A DNA stretch of 21,693 bases, from positions 1 to 21,693 of the forward strand of contig DATLFP010000010.1 of assembly GCA_035540955.1 (NCBI GenBank). The letters run 5' to 3'. This document shows, piece after piece, positions 6,183 to 13,525 of this stretch. The stretch's first letter is position 1. Each line of letters opens with the position of its first letter. The DNA comes from DATLFP01 sp035540955 (lineage in GTDB: Bacteria > Actinomycetota > Acidimicrobiia > Acidimicrobiales > CADCSY01). Both the position numbers and the translations under genes were made by a program. The notes under the pieces were generated by a model. The model had not been told where the DNA came from and did not search any database. It saw nothing but the letters and a program-made list of their open reading frames with translations.

Positions 6183-8084
6183 ATGGTGAGCGCCATGGTG
6201 CAGCGACCTCCGGCCGGCACGATCCCCCATGCTCCCGGCTCCTACCAGTTCAAGGACCGGGACGGTCGCGTCGTGTACGTGGGCAAGGCGAAGTCGCTCC
6301 GGTCGCGGCTGAACAGCTACTTCGGCGACCCCGGCCTGCTCCAGCCCCGCACCCGGCAGATGGTCGAGACCGCTGAGACCGTCGAGTGGATCGAGGTCCG
6401 CAACGAGGTCGAGGCGCTCATGCTGGAGTACAGCCTCATCAAGCAGCACCGGCCCCGGTTCAACGTCCGGCTGCGGGACGACAAGAGCTACCCGTTCCTG
6501 GCGGTGACGGTGGGGGACCGGTGGCCACGGGCCCGGGTCATGCGGGGACGGCGGGAGAAGGGCACGAAGTACTTCGGCCCCTACGCCCACGCCTACGCCA
6601 TCCGCGAGACGCTCGACCTCCTGACGCGGACCTTCCCGATCCGGACCTGCGGCGACAACAAGTTCGCCCACCACGAGCGTCTCGGCCGCCCGTGCCTGCT
6701 GTTCCACATCGAGAAGTGCGCCGGGCCCTGCGTGGGCGAGGTCGACGAGGCCGACTACAAGGACCTGGTCGACGACCTCGTCGACTTCCTCGACGGCAAC
6801 ACCGATCCGGTCGTGCGGAAGCTCGAGGCCCAGATGCGCGCCGCAGCCGAGGCGCTCGAGTTCGAGCAGGCGGCCCGGTTGCGCGACCGCCTGACGTCGG
6901 TGCGCAAGGCGATCGAGAAGCAGCAGATGGTCGTCGAGCGGGCCGAGGACGTCGACATCATCGGCATCGCCGACGACGACCTCGAGGCGTCGGTGCAGGT
7001 CTTCTTCGTGCGGAAGGGTCGCATGGTCGGGCGCAAGGGCTTCGTGGTCGACAAGGTCGAGGACCTGACCAGCCCGCAGCTCGTCGCCCGTGTGCTCGAG
7101 GGGCTCTACTACGAGGACCCGCCGCTCGGCGTCCCCAAGCAGGTGCTCGTGCCGGAGTGCCCGGAGGCCCCCGAGCTCTACGAGGAGTGGCTCACGCAGT
7201 GCCGGGGTTCGCGCGTCGAGGTGCGCGTCCCCCAGCGCGGCGACAAGCGGTCATTGCAGGAGACGGTCACGCGGAACGCCACCGAGGAGTTCACCCGCCA
7301 CCGCCTCAAGCGGGCCTCGGACCACAACTCCCGAGCCAGAGCGCTGAACGAGCTGCAGGACGCCCTCGGCCTGCCGGAGGCGCCCCTGCGCATCGAGTGC
7401 TTCGACATGAGCCACATCCAGGGAAGCGACTACGTCGGCTCGATGGTGGTGATGGAGGACGGCGTCGCCAACCGCCGCGAGTACCGGCGGTTCAAGGTCA
7501 GGGACGTGCCGGGCAACGACGACTTCGCTTCGATGCGGGAGGTGCTCACCCGCCGGTTCACCGCGTACCTCGCCGAGCGCGACCGTCCCGCCGGCGACAA
7601 GCCCGGGAAGTTCCAGTACCCGCCCCAGCTGCTGCTCGTCGACGGGGGAAAGGGGCAGCTGTCGGTTGCCGTCGAGGTGCTCGAGGACCTCGGCCTCCGG
7701 GGCGAGATCCCGGTGGCGGCGCTGGCGAAGCGGTTCGAGGAGGTCTTCGTCCCCGGCGACCCCGACCCGATCCGCATCCCCCGGCAGTCCGAGGCGCTCT
7801 ACCTCCTCCAGCGCATCCGAGACGAGGCGCACCGGTTCGCCATCACCTACCACCGCGAGCTGCGGGGCAAGCGCATGACCAAGAGCGTGCTCGACGACGT
7901 TCCGGGACTGGGCCCCACGCGCCAGAAGCGGTTGCGCAAGGAGCTCGGCGGGGTGGCGGGGGTGAAGCGAGCGACCCTGGAGGAGCTCCAGGCCCTCTCG
8001 TGGCTTCCCGATGCCGTGGCATCGGCCGTCTACGAGAAGATCCACGCGCCAGCGCGTCCGGCGCGGCCGGCGGTTGCGGACTAG
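6183..8084 (+). CDS. uvrC: Excinuclease ABC subunit C
   Basis: A 633-residue UvrC, the nuclease that makes both incisions in nucleotide excision repair with UvrA and UvrB. The GIY-YIG domain for the 3' cut is at about residues 16-100 (PGSYQF, VVYVGKAKSLRSRL). The UVR domain that contacts UvrB is at about 210-247. The RNase H-like domain for the 5' cut carries D408 (CFDMSH), D487 (LLLVDGGKGQL) and H550 (RDEAHRF). A helix-hairpin-helix pair follows from about 569 (VPGLGPTRQKRL). All domains are intact. ATG 6195 is an alternative start, 4 codons later and preceded by GATGGT at 7 nt. Its usual downstream neighbour rapZ is here separated by four genes. The stop overlaps the convergent pentapeptide gene stop. 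Confidence 0.98.
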   Translation: MVSAMVQRPPAGTIPHAPGSYQFKDRDGRVVYVGKAKSLRSRLNSYFGDPGLLQPRTRQMVETAETVEWIEVRNEVEALMLEYSLIKQHRPRFNVRLRDDKSYPFLAVTVGDRWPRARVMRGRREKGTKYFGPYAHAYAIRETLDLLTRTFPIRTCGDNKFAHHERLGRPCLLFHIEKCAGPCVGEVDEADYKDLVDDLVDFLDGNTDPVVRKLEAQMRAAAEALEFEQAARLRDRLTSVRKAIEKQQMVVERAEDVDIIGIADDDLEASVQVFFVRKGRMVGRKGFVVDKVEDLTSPQLVARVLEGLYYEDPPLGVPKQVLVPECPEAPELYEEWLTQCRGSRVEVRVPQRGDKRSLQETVTRNATEEFTRHRLKRASDHNSRARALNELQDALGLPEAPLRIECFDMSHIQGSDYVGSMVVMEDGVANRREYRRFKVRDVPGNDDFASMREVLTRRFTAYLAERDRPAGDKPGKFQYPPQLLLVDGGKGQLSVAVEVLEDLGLRGEIPVAALAKRFEEVFVPGDPDPIRIPRQSEALYLLQRIRDEAHRFAITYHRELRGKRMTKSVLDDVPGLGPTRQKRLRKELGGVAGVKRATLEELQALSWLPDAVASAVYEKIHAPARPARPAVAD

Positions 8085-8626
8085 GTGGGCGGTTCACGCT
8101 CCTCGTCGGTCGTCACCGACATGGCATCGAGGACCCGCAGGCCGAGGGCGATCGCCCGGTCGGGGTCGATGACGATCCCCCGCAGGGCGTCGGCCCCGAT
8201 CACGCGGTCGACCGTGGACCCGTGGAAGCGGCAGCCGGCGACGCGGGCGTCGACCACGGTGGCGCCGTCGAGGTCGCAGTCGAAGAAGGCGCTGTCGGCC
8301 CAGGCGCTCGCCGTCAGATCCGCCTCCCGCAGCACGCAGTCGAGGAAGGTGACCCGCTCACCCTTCACCCCCCGCAAGGTCGCCGTGTCGAGCTTGCAGC
8401 CCACGAACCGCACGTCGCGCAGGCGGGCGCCGTCGAGCACCGCCCCCGACAGTCGGCAGTCGCGGATCTCGACCCGCCACAGGTCGGCTTCGTAGAGGGA
8501 CGCGCCCGACAGCTCGCACGAGGTGAGCGAGGAGCCGGTCGCCCGTAGCTCGCCGAGGTCGGCGCCGGTGAGCTGCTCGCCGCGGAGGTCGACCTCCGAC
8601 CAGCCCTCACTCGGGTCGGGGATCAC
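8081..8626 (-). CDS. Pentapeptide-repeat protein, MfpA-like
   Basis: A 181-residue protein with A(D/N)LXX-like repeats through about residues 12-145: TGADL, SGASL, YEADL, SGAVL, DGARL, READL and DGATV, with Leu or Phe at the central position, predicting a right-handed square beta-helix. The C-terminal LRGIVIDPDRAIALGLRVL resembles the end of mycobacterial MfpA (about 190 residues), a DNA-mimicking gyrase inhibitor linked to quinolone tolerance. That resemblance is from memory and by eye; a generic pentapeptide protein is possible. The start is GTG 8626, overlapping the lipoprotein stop (GTGA), so it is translated after it. Its TAG shares a CTAG tetranucleotide with the uvrC stop. Confidence 0.85.
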   Translation of the reverse strand: MIPDPSEGWSEVDLRGEQLTGADLGELRATGSSLTSCELSGASLYEADLWRVEIRDCRLSGAVLDGARLRDVRFVGCKLDTATLRGVKGERVTFLDCVLREADLTASAWADSAFFDCDLDGATVVDARVAGCRFHGSTVDRVIGADALRGIVIDPDRAIALGLRVLDAMSVTTDEEREPPT

Positions 8627-9588
8627 CGGTCGAAGGTGGCGGTGCCGGCCACGGGCAGCGCGGTCGTCGAACCCGAAGCAAGGTCGATGACGAGCGCAGG
8701 GGCACGCTCCTCGCCGGCGCGGCGCGACACGAGGACGCGCTCGCCGTCGTAGTCGATCCGGATCGGTTCGCCGTCGGCCCCGTCGATCGGCAGCCGGTGG
8801 CGCTCACGACCGGTGAGGTCGGCGACCACCACCTCCCACCCGCCGACCGTCGCCCCGGTGGCGCCGTCCCAGTCGGGCCCCGAGAGCCAGGCGACGGTCG
8901 AGGCGTCGGGGGACAGCACGGCGCTCATCACCAGCGGCGGGGCGTTGTACTCGAGGTCGTCGGTCGGCGACCAGGCCGGCGGGTCGCCGCCATCGAGGGT
9001 CACCCACCAGACCGACTCGGTCAGGTCGGAGAACGCCGACAACACGACGACGTCGCCGGCCAGGCTTCCGGCGGCGGTGTGGAACTCGGGGGCGAACCCG
9101 GCGGCGAGGTCGCGCCGCTCGCCGCCCGCGAGGGAGGCGAGGACGATGGTTCCGGACGGCTCCTCGCCGTCGACGTCACGGCGGACCCCGTAGAGGGCGT
9201 GCGCCACGCCGTCGACGGCGGCGACGTCGTAGAGGTGGACGATGCCCTCCTGACCGGCGTCGACGGCCGCCGGGCCGTCGTCGCCGACGACCACGAGCGC
9301 GCCGTCCACCTCGGCGGCGATCAGGCCCGTGCCCGCGCCGTAGGCGACCGCAGCGATGCCTGCGAGGTGAGCCACCGTCTCGGTGGCGCCGCCGTCGATG
9401 CGCACGATCCGGTCGCCGTCGGCCACGAGCATCGCCGAGGCGTCGCCCAGTGCGGGGTCGTCGTCCCGCATCGAGGTGTCCTCCGGCGCAGGAGCGTCGG
9501 TCACCACCGGGGCGTCGCGCGGGTCGTCGCTCCCGCAGGCGCCGACGAGCAGTGCCGCGACGAAGACGACCCCCAGCCATCGACGCAT
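8623..9588 (-). CDS. Putative lipoprotein with beta-propeller-like repeats
   Basis: A 321-residue exported protein. MRRWLGVVFVAALLVGACGS is a classic lipoprotein signal peptide with lipobox LVGAC, so C18 is expected to be lipid-modified and the protein anchored outside the membrane. A 30-residue Pro/Asp-rich linker follows. The rest has repeated strand-like units with motifs such as ADGDRIVRIDGG, LSPDASTVAWLSG and IRIDYDGERVLVSR, typical of TolB/WD40-type propellers. The function is unknown. ATG 9588 is chosen over the longer frame because the signal peptide begins there and TACGGT (9603 to 9598) is 9 nt upstream. It is in an operon with the pentapeptide gene. Confidence 0.78.
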   Translation of the reverse strand: MRRWLGVVFVAALLVGACGSDDPRDAPVVTDAPAPEDTSMRDDDPALGDASAMLVADGDRIVRIDGGATETVAHLAGIAAVAYGAGTGLIAAEVDGALVVVGDDGPAAVDAGQEGIVHLYDVAAVDGVAHALYGVRRDVDGEEPSGTIVLASLAGGERRDLAAGFAPEFHTAAGSLAGDVVVLSAFSDLTESVWWVTLDGGDPPAWSPTDDLEYNAPPLVMSAVLSPDASTVAWLSGPDWDGATGATVGGWEVVVADLTGRERHRLPIDGADGEPIRIDYDGERVLVSRRAGEERAPALVIDLASGSTTALPVAGTATFDR

Positions 9589-9597
9589 CGGACCGGG

Positions 9598-9603
9598 ACC
9601 GTA
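9598..9603 (-). promoter_or_regulatory. -10 box (TACGGT), leaderless promoter of lipoprotein gene
   Basis: TACGGT on the minus strand fits TANNNT and ends 9 nt before ATG 9588, with no Shine-Dalgarno sequence between. This is the same arrangement as at several other starts in the window. The divergent methyltransferase GTG (9621) has a weaker GATGCT at 9609-9614, 6 nt upstream. Confidence 0.45.
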
Positions 9604-9620
9604 GGCGCGATGCTCGTGCC

Positions 9621-10358
9621 GTGGCCGAGGACCTCTGGGAGGAGCACGCATCCTGGTGGCAGGACGGCTTCACCGACGGCGTGGACGCCGAGTACACCGA
9701 GCAGATCCTCCCCCTGGCGGCCGCCCACCTGCGGGGCGCCTCCCGGGTGCTCGACGTGGGCACGGGCGAGGGGCAGGTCGCCCGCCTGGCGGTCGAAGGC
9801 GGTGCCCGCATGGTGGTGGGGGTCGACCCGACGGCAGCCCAGGTCGCGGTCGCCCGCCAGCGGGCCGGAGGGCCGACGTACGTGCGCGCCGGCGCCGCCG
9901 CGCTCCCGTTCCCCGATCGGTGCTTCGATGCGGTGGTCGCCTGTCTCGTGTTCGAGCACATACGCGACGTCGACGAGGCCATCGCCGAGGTCGCCCGGGT
10001 GCTCGAGCCCGGCGGCCGGTTCCTCTTCTTCCTCAACCACCCGCTGCTGCAGACACCCGGCAGCGGCTGGATCGACGATCAGGTGCTCGATCCTCCCGAG
10101 CAGTACTGGCGCATCGGCCCCTACCTCGTCGAGGACGAGAGCATCGAGGAGGTGGAGAAGGGCGTCTTCATACCGTTCATCCATCGGCCCCTGCACCGGT
10201 ACGTCAACACCATGATCGGCCGCGGCCTCGAGCTCGAGCGCATGGAGGAGCCGGCGCCGCCCCCGGGGTTCCTCGCCCGCGCCGCGGAGTACCGCGCGGC
10301 GGCGACCATCCCCCGGCTGCTGTTCCTGCGGGCGAAACGGTCCCCGGAACCGGCCTGA
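9621..10358 (+). CDS. Class I SAM-dependent methyltransferase (Methyltransf_11 type)
   Basis: A 245-residue methyltransferase. Motif I is RVLDVGTGEGQVARLA (about residues 39-54), the acidic end of the second strand is VVGVDPT, motif II is CFDAVVACLVFEHIRDVDEA, and motif III is RVLEPGGRFLFFLNHP. The C-terminal part, with YRIGPYL-like and HRPLHRYVNTM segments, is of the small-molecule methyltransferase kind. The substrate is unknown. GTG 9621 is the first plausible start: the open frame upstream overlaps the divergent lipoprotein gene and has no family similarity. It is followed after 21 bp by the coiled-coil gene, which has its own likely promoter within that gap. Confidence 0.85.
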   Translation: MAEDLWEEHASWWQDGFTDGVDAEYTEQILPLAAAHLRGASRVLDVGTGEGQVARLAVEGGARMVVGVDPTAAQVAVARQRAGGPTYVRAGAAALPFPDRCFDAVVACLVFEHIRDVDEAIAEVARVLEPGGRFLFFLNHPLLQTPGSGWIDDQVLDPPEQYWRIGPYLVEDESIEEVEKGVFIPFIHRPLHRYVNTMIGRGLELERMEEPAPPPGFLARAAEYRAAATIPRLLFLRAKRSPEPA

Positions 10359-10366
10359 CCCGGCCG

Positions 10367-10372
10367 TAGCAT
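10367..10372 (+). promoter_or_regulatory. -10 box (TAGCAT), leaderless promoter of coiled-coil/rapZ pair
   Basis: TAGCAT fits TANNNT and is exactly 7 nt before GTG 10380, with no ribosome site. Because the coiled-coil gene overlaps rapZ, this promoter probably drives both. Confidence 0.5.
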
Positions 10373-10379
10373 CGCGGGC

Positions 10380-11600
10380 GTGACCGACCCGCCGCGGCCG
10401 TCGGAGAGCGTCGAGCAGCGCCTCGCGCTCGTGGCGCGCGGGGTGCAGCGCATGGCGGATGCCTTCGGGTCTCTCGAGCACCGGCTGGCGACGGCGGCCG
10501 ACGCCGATCGGCTGCAGGCCATCTCCGACCGCATCGACGAGTACCGCGTGCGGTCCCGCAGCGAGATGACGCAGGTGAGCGAGCGGATCGAGAGGATCGA
10601 GGCCGATCAGGCGCGCAGCCTCGAGCTGCTCCGGGCCATCAGCGCATCGCTGGAAGACCGGAGTGACCAGCCCGTCCTCGACCTCGCCGGCCCGATCGAT
10701 CGGCTCATCGGCGCCGTCCGGGCGTTGCGCGACGACATCGCGGTTGCCATCGGCGAGCTCCGCACCGACACCGCCGCCTCCATCGAGCGGGTCAGCACCG
10801 AGCAGCACGCCCGGCTGGCCCGGCTGCACGACGAGCTGGCCGCCGCCGGCACCAGGCCGGGCCCCGCGGCGCCGGCCGACGAGCGACTCGCCGCCATCGA
10901 GCGGGTCATCGCGTCGCTCCGCGACGAGCTCGCCATCGACCGGCTCGAGGCCTCGATGCGGGACATGGCCGAGGACACCAGCGGACTCCGGGCGGACGTC
11001 CGCCGCAGCTTCGACCGCGTGCTGCACGAGATCACCACCAGCGAGGAAGCGCTCCGTGGTGAGGTGCGCGCCATCGACGGCCGCCTCGCCGGCTTCGGCG
11101 AGGACCTCCGCCTCGTCCGGGGGCTGCGGGACGGGCTCGAGGCGCTTGCATCGGGCGTCGACGCCGTCCGCCAGCTCGCGGCGCGCGGAGCCACGTCGAG
11201 CCAGATGGCCGATCTGGCGGGCGAGCTCTCGATGGTGCTGGCCGAGATCGAGTCGGCTCGCACCCACGTCCTGAGCGTCGACCAGCAGGTCGGTCAGATC
11301 CACGCCGCCGCCATCGATGTCGAACACCCCACCCCTCCTGAGGTCCGCCGGGAGGTGGAGGACCTCGAACGCAAGGTCACGGGCGACATCGCCGATCTCG
11401 GCGCCCGGATCGATGCGATGGCCGAGCGCGCCGTCGCCGCCACCACCGACGCCGGCGACGACCGCTCCGGGGAGGACCCGCTCGCGGCCCGGTTGCGGTC
11501 CCTCGCCACCAGCGCCCGCCAGCTCAGCCAGGGCATCGCGGAGGACCTCAAGGCGCGCCGGGGCGCGAAGAAGCGGGCAGGACCGGGGAAGCGTCGCTGA
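10380..11600 (+). CDS. Unrecognised long coiled-coil protein upstream of rapZ
   Basis: A 406-residue protein with no family I recognise. It is almost wholly charged and helical: long runs of heptad-like Leu/Ile spacing with Arg, Glu and Asp, for example ISDRIDEYRVRSRSEM, LLRAISASLEDR, LAAIERVIASLRDEL and LERKVTGDIADLGARID. It contains no cysteine, no signal peptide and no membrane segment. A Pro/Ala/Gly break occurs near residues 156-166 (GTRPGPAAPADE), and the C-terminus is strongly basic (KARRGAKKRAGPGKRR), which could bind nucleic acid or acidic lipid. The start is GTG 10380 with a TAGCAT box 7 nt upstream. Its TGA overlaps the rapZ ATG (TGATG), so the two proteins are made together. It occupies the place where uvrC normally precedes rapZ. 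A structural, tether or polarity role is only a guess. Confidence 0.8.
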   Translation: MTDPPRPSESVEQRLALVARGVQRMADAFGSLEHRLATAADADRLQAISDRIDEYRVRSRSEMTQVSERIERIEADQARSLELLRAISASLEDRSDQPVLDLAGPIDRLIGAVRALRDDIAVAIGELRTDTAASIERVSTEQHARLARLHDELAAAGTRPGPAAPADERLAAIERVIASLRDELAIDRLEASMRDMAEDTSGLRADVRRSFDRVLHEITTSEEALRGEVRAIDGRLAGFGEDLRLVRGLRDGLEALASGVDAVRQLAARGATSSQMADLAGELSMVLAEIESARTHVLSVDQQVGQIHAAAIDVEHPTPPEVRREVEDLERKVTGDIADLGARIDAMAERAVAATTDAGDDRSGEDPLAARLRSLATSARQLSQGIAEDLKARRGAKKRAGPGKRR

Positions 11601-12469
11601 TGTCGTCGGTCGTCCTCGTCACCGGGCTCTCGGGGGCCGGCGGCAGCAACGCCGCCAACGTGTTCGAGGACATGGGCTGGTTCGTGATCGACAACCTCCC
11701 GACCGAGCTGCTCGACAAGGTCATCGACCTCGTCCACGCCAAGAGCCCGACGGCAGGCCCCGACTCACCGACCGACAAGGTGGCGCTCGTCATCCGATCC
11801 AAGGGGCTCGGCGACGACCTCGTCGAGGAGATCCGCACCCTGCGGGCCACCATCAGCGACGTGCGTGTGCTCTACCTCGAGGCCGCCGACGACGTCCTCG
11901 TCCGCCGGTACGAGGACCTTCGCCGCCGCCACCCCCTCGGAGAGGGGTTGGGCGTGGTCGAGTCCATCCGCCTGGAGCGTCAGGCCCTCGAGCCGTTGAA
12001 GGCGGAGGCCGATCTCGTGATCGACACGAGCGACCTCAACGTCCATCAGCTGCGGGATCGCATCACCGAGCAGTTCGGCAGCGACGTGCCCCACGGAGGG
12101 ATGCAGACGACGGTGATGTCCTTCGGATACAAGCACGGGCTCCCGCTGGACGTCGACCTCGTCCTGGACTGCCGGTTCCTCCCCAATCCCCACTGGGTCG
12201 AGGAGCTCCGGCCCAAGACCGGTCGGGATCGAGCGGTGCGCCGATACGTCCTCGACAACCCGCTGACCGGTGAGTTCCTCGAGCGGCTCGATGGGCTGCT
12301 CGACGTGCTGCTCCCGGGCTTCATCGCCGAGGGGAAGAGCTATCTCACCATCGCCGTGGGCTGCACCGGGGGCCGCCACCGCAGCGTCGTCATCACCGAC
12401 GAGCTGGCCAGCCGCCTCCGGAAGCGGGGGATCGAGCCCCGGGTGCTCCACCGCGACGTCAAGCGCTAG
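11600..12469 (+). CDS. rapZ: RapZ/YvcJ family nucleotide-binding protein with altered P-loop
   Basis: A 289-residue RapZ homologue. In E. coli RapZ binds small RNAs to control glucosamine-6-phosphate synthase; Gram-positive YvcJ hydrolyses nucleotides, and the actinobacterial role is unclear. The P-loop reads GLSGAGGSNAA (residues 9-19): G15 stands where E. coli has Lys and actinobacteria usually have Arg or Lys. DNLP follows at 31-34. The conserved C-terminal GCTGGRHRSV, the most constant part of the family, is intact, as is SFGYKHGLP. It is coupled by TGATG to the coiled-coil gene. The expected following genes yvcK and whiA are absent; gap begins 45 bp later from its own promoter. Confidence 0.93.
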   Translation: MSSVVLVTGLSGAGGSNAANVFEDMGWFVIDNLPTELLDKVIDLVHAKSPTAGPDSPTDKVALVIRSKGLGDDLVEEIRTLRATISDVRVLYLEAADDVLVRRYEDLRRRHPLGEGLGVVESIRLERQALEPLKAEADLVIDTSDLNVHQLRDRITEQFGSDVPHGGMQTTVMSFGYKHGLPLDVDLVLDCRFLPNPHWVEELRPKTGRDRAVRRYVLDNPLTGEFLERLDGLLDVLLPGFIAEGKSYLTIAVGCTGGRHRSVVITDELASRLRKRGIEPRVLHRDVKR

Positions 12470-12501
12470 GAGCCCAGTAGGGGAGCCGGCCGCCGCCCGT
12501 C

Positions 12502-12507
12502 TACTGT
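12502..12507 (+). promoter_or_regulatory. -10 box (TACTGT), leaderless promoter of gap operon
   Basis: TACTGT fits TANNNT and is exactly 7 nt before the gap ATG 12515. No Shine-Dalgarno sequence lies between, so the glycolytic operon mRNA probably begins at the start codon. Confidence 0.55.
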
Positions 12508-12514
12508 CGACACC

Positions 12515-13522
12515 ATGACCGTACGTGTGGGCATCAACGGGTTCGGCCGGATCGGCCGCAACTTCTACCGGGCTGCGAAGAAGCTGGGGGCCGACGTCGA
12601 GCTCGTCGCTGTCAACGACCCCGGCATGTCCGCCGAGACGAGCGCCCACCTGCTGAAGTACGACTCGACCCACGGCGTCCTCGACACCGAGGTGAAGGTC
12701 ACCGGCGACGGCATCAGCGCCGGCAACGACTCGTTCCGGTTCTTCGCCGAGCGGGAGCCGTCGAAGCTGCCGTGGGGCGAGCTGGGCGTCGACGTGGTCA
12801 TCGAGTCGACCGGTGTCTTCACGGATGGCGAGAAGGCCAAGGCCCATCTCGAGGCGGGCGCGCCGCGAGTGATCATCTCGGCGCCGGCGACCAACGTCGA
12901 CGGCACCTTCGTCGTCGGCGTCAACGACGATCAGTTCGAGTCCTCGATGAAGATCGTGTCCAACGCGTCGTGCACGACCAACTGCTTCGTCCCGATGATC
13001 AAGGTGCTCGATGACGCCTTCGGCGTGGAGAAGGGTCTCATGACGACCGTCCACGCGTACACGAACGATCAGAACCTGCTCGACCTCGCGCACAAGGACC
13101 TCCGCCGGGCGCGAGCGTCGGCCGTCAACATCGTCCCGTCCTCGACGGGCGCGGCGCGGGCGACGAGCCTGGTGCTCGAGTCGATGAAGGGTCGCCTCGA
13201 CGGGCAGGCGCTCCGGGTCCCGGTGCCCGACGGCTCCATCACCGACTTCACCGGCATCCTCGGGCGGGAGGTCACGGGCGAGGAGGTCAACGAGGCCTTC
13301 CGGGCGGCGGCGGGAGCCGGGCCGCTGGCCAAGGTGCTCGTCTACACGGAGGACGAGATCGTGTCGTCCGACATCGTGGGCTCGTCCGCCTCCTGCACCT
13401 TCGACTCGAAGCTCACGATGGCCATGGGGTCGATGGTCAAGGTGTTCGGCTGGTACGACAACGAGTGGGGCTACTCGTGCCGGCTCGTCGACCTCACGGT
13501 CATCGTCGGCGGCGCCAAGTAG
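12515..13522 (+). CDS. gap: Type I glyceraldehyde-3-phosphate dehydrogenase
   Basis: A 335-residue GAPDH that oxidises glyceraldehyde-3-phosphate to 1,3-bisphosphoglycerate in glycolysis. The NAD-binding motif is VGINGFGRIGRN (residues 5-16), and D35 in AVNDPG favours NAD. The catalytic cysteine is C153 in SNASCTTNC, and H180 (TTVHAYTND) is its base. NIVPSSTGAA and the C-terminal WYDNEWGYSCRL are the family signatures. It is full length. It heads the gap-pgk-tpiA series, with the pgk GTG 3 nt after its stop. The promoter is the TACTGT box within the rapZ-gap gap. Confidence 0.98.
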   Translation: MTVRVGINGFGRIGRNFYRAAKKLGADVELVAVNDPGMSAETSAHLLKYDSTHGVLDTEVKVTGDGISAGNDSFRFFAEREPSKLPWGELGVDVVIESTGVFTDGEKAKAHLEAGAPRVIISAPATNVDGTFVVGVNDDQFESSMKIVSNASCTTNCFVPMIKVLDDAFGVEKGLMTTVHAYTNDQNLLDLAHKDLRRARASAVNIVPSSTGAARATSLVLESMKGRLDGQALRVPVPDGSITDFTGILGREVTGEEVNEAFRAAAGAGPLAKVLVYTEDEIVSSDIVGSSASCTFDSKLTMAMGSMVKVFGWYDNEWGYSCRLVDLTVIVGGAK

Positions 13523-13525
13523 CTC

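Noticed and set aside
4124..6376. 750-residue open frame on the plus strand
   Set aside because: It runs through part of the ABC1 gene in the wrong frame and antisense to nadA, with no family motif.
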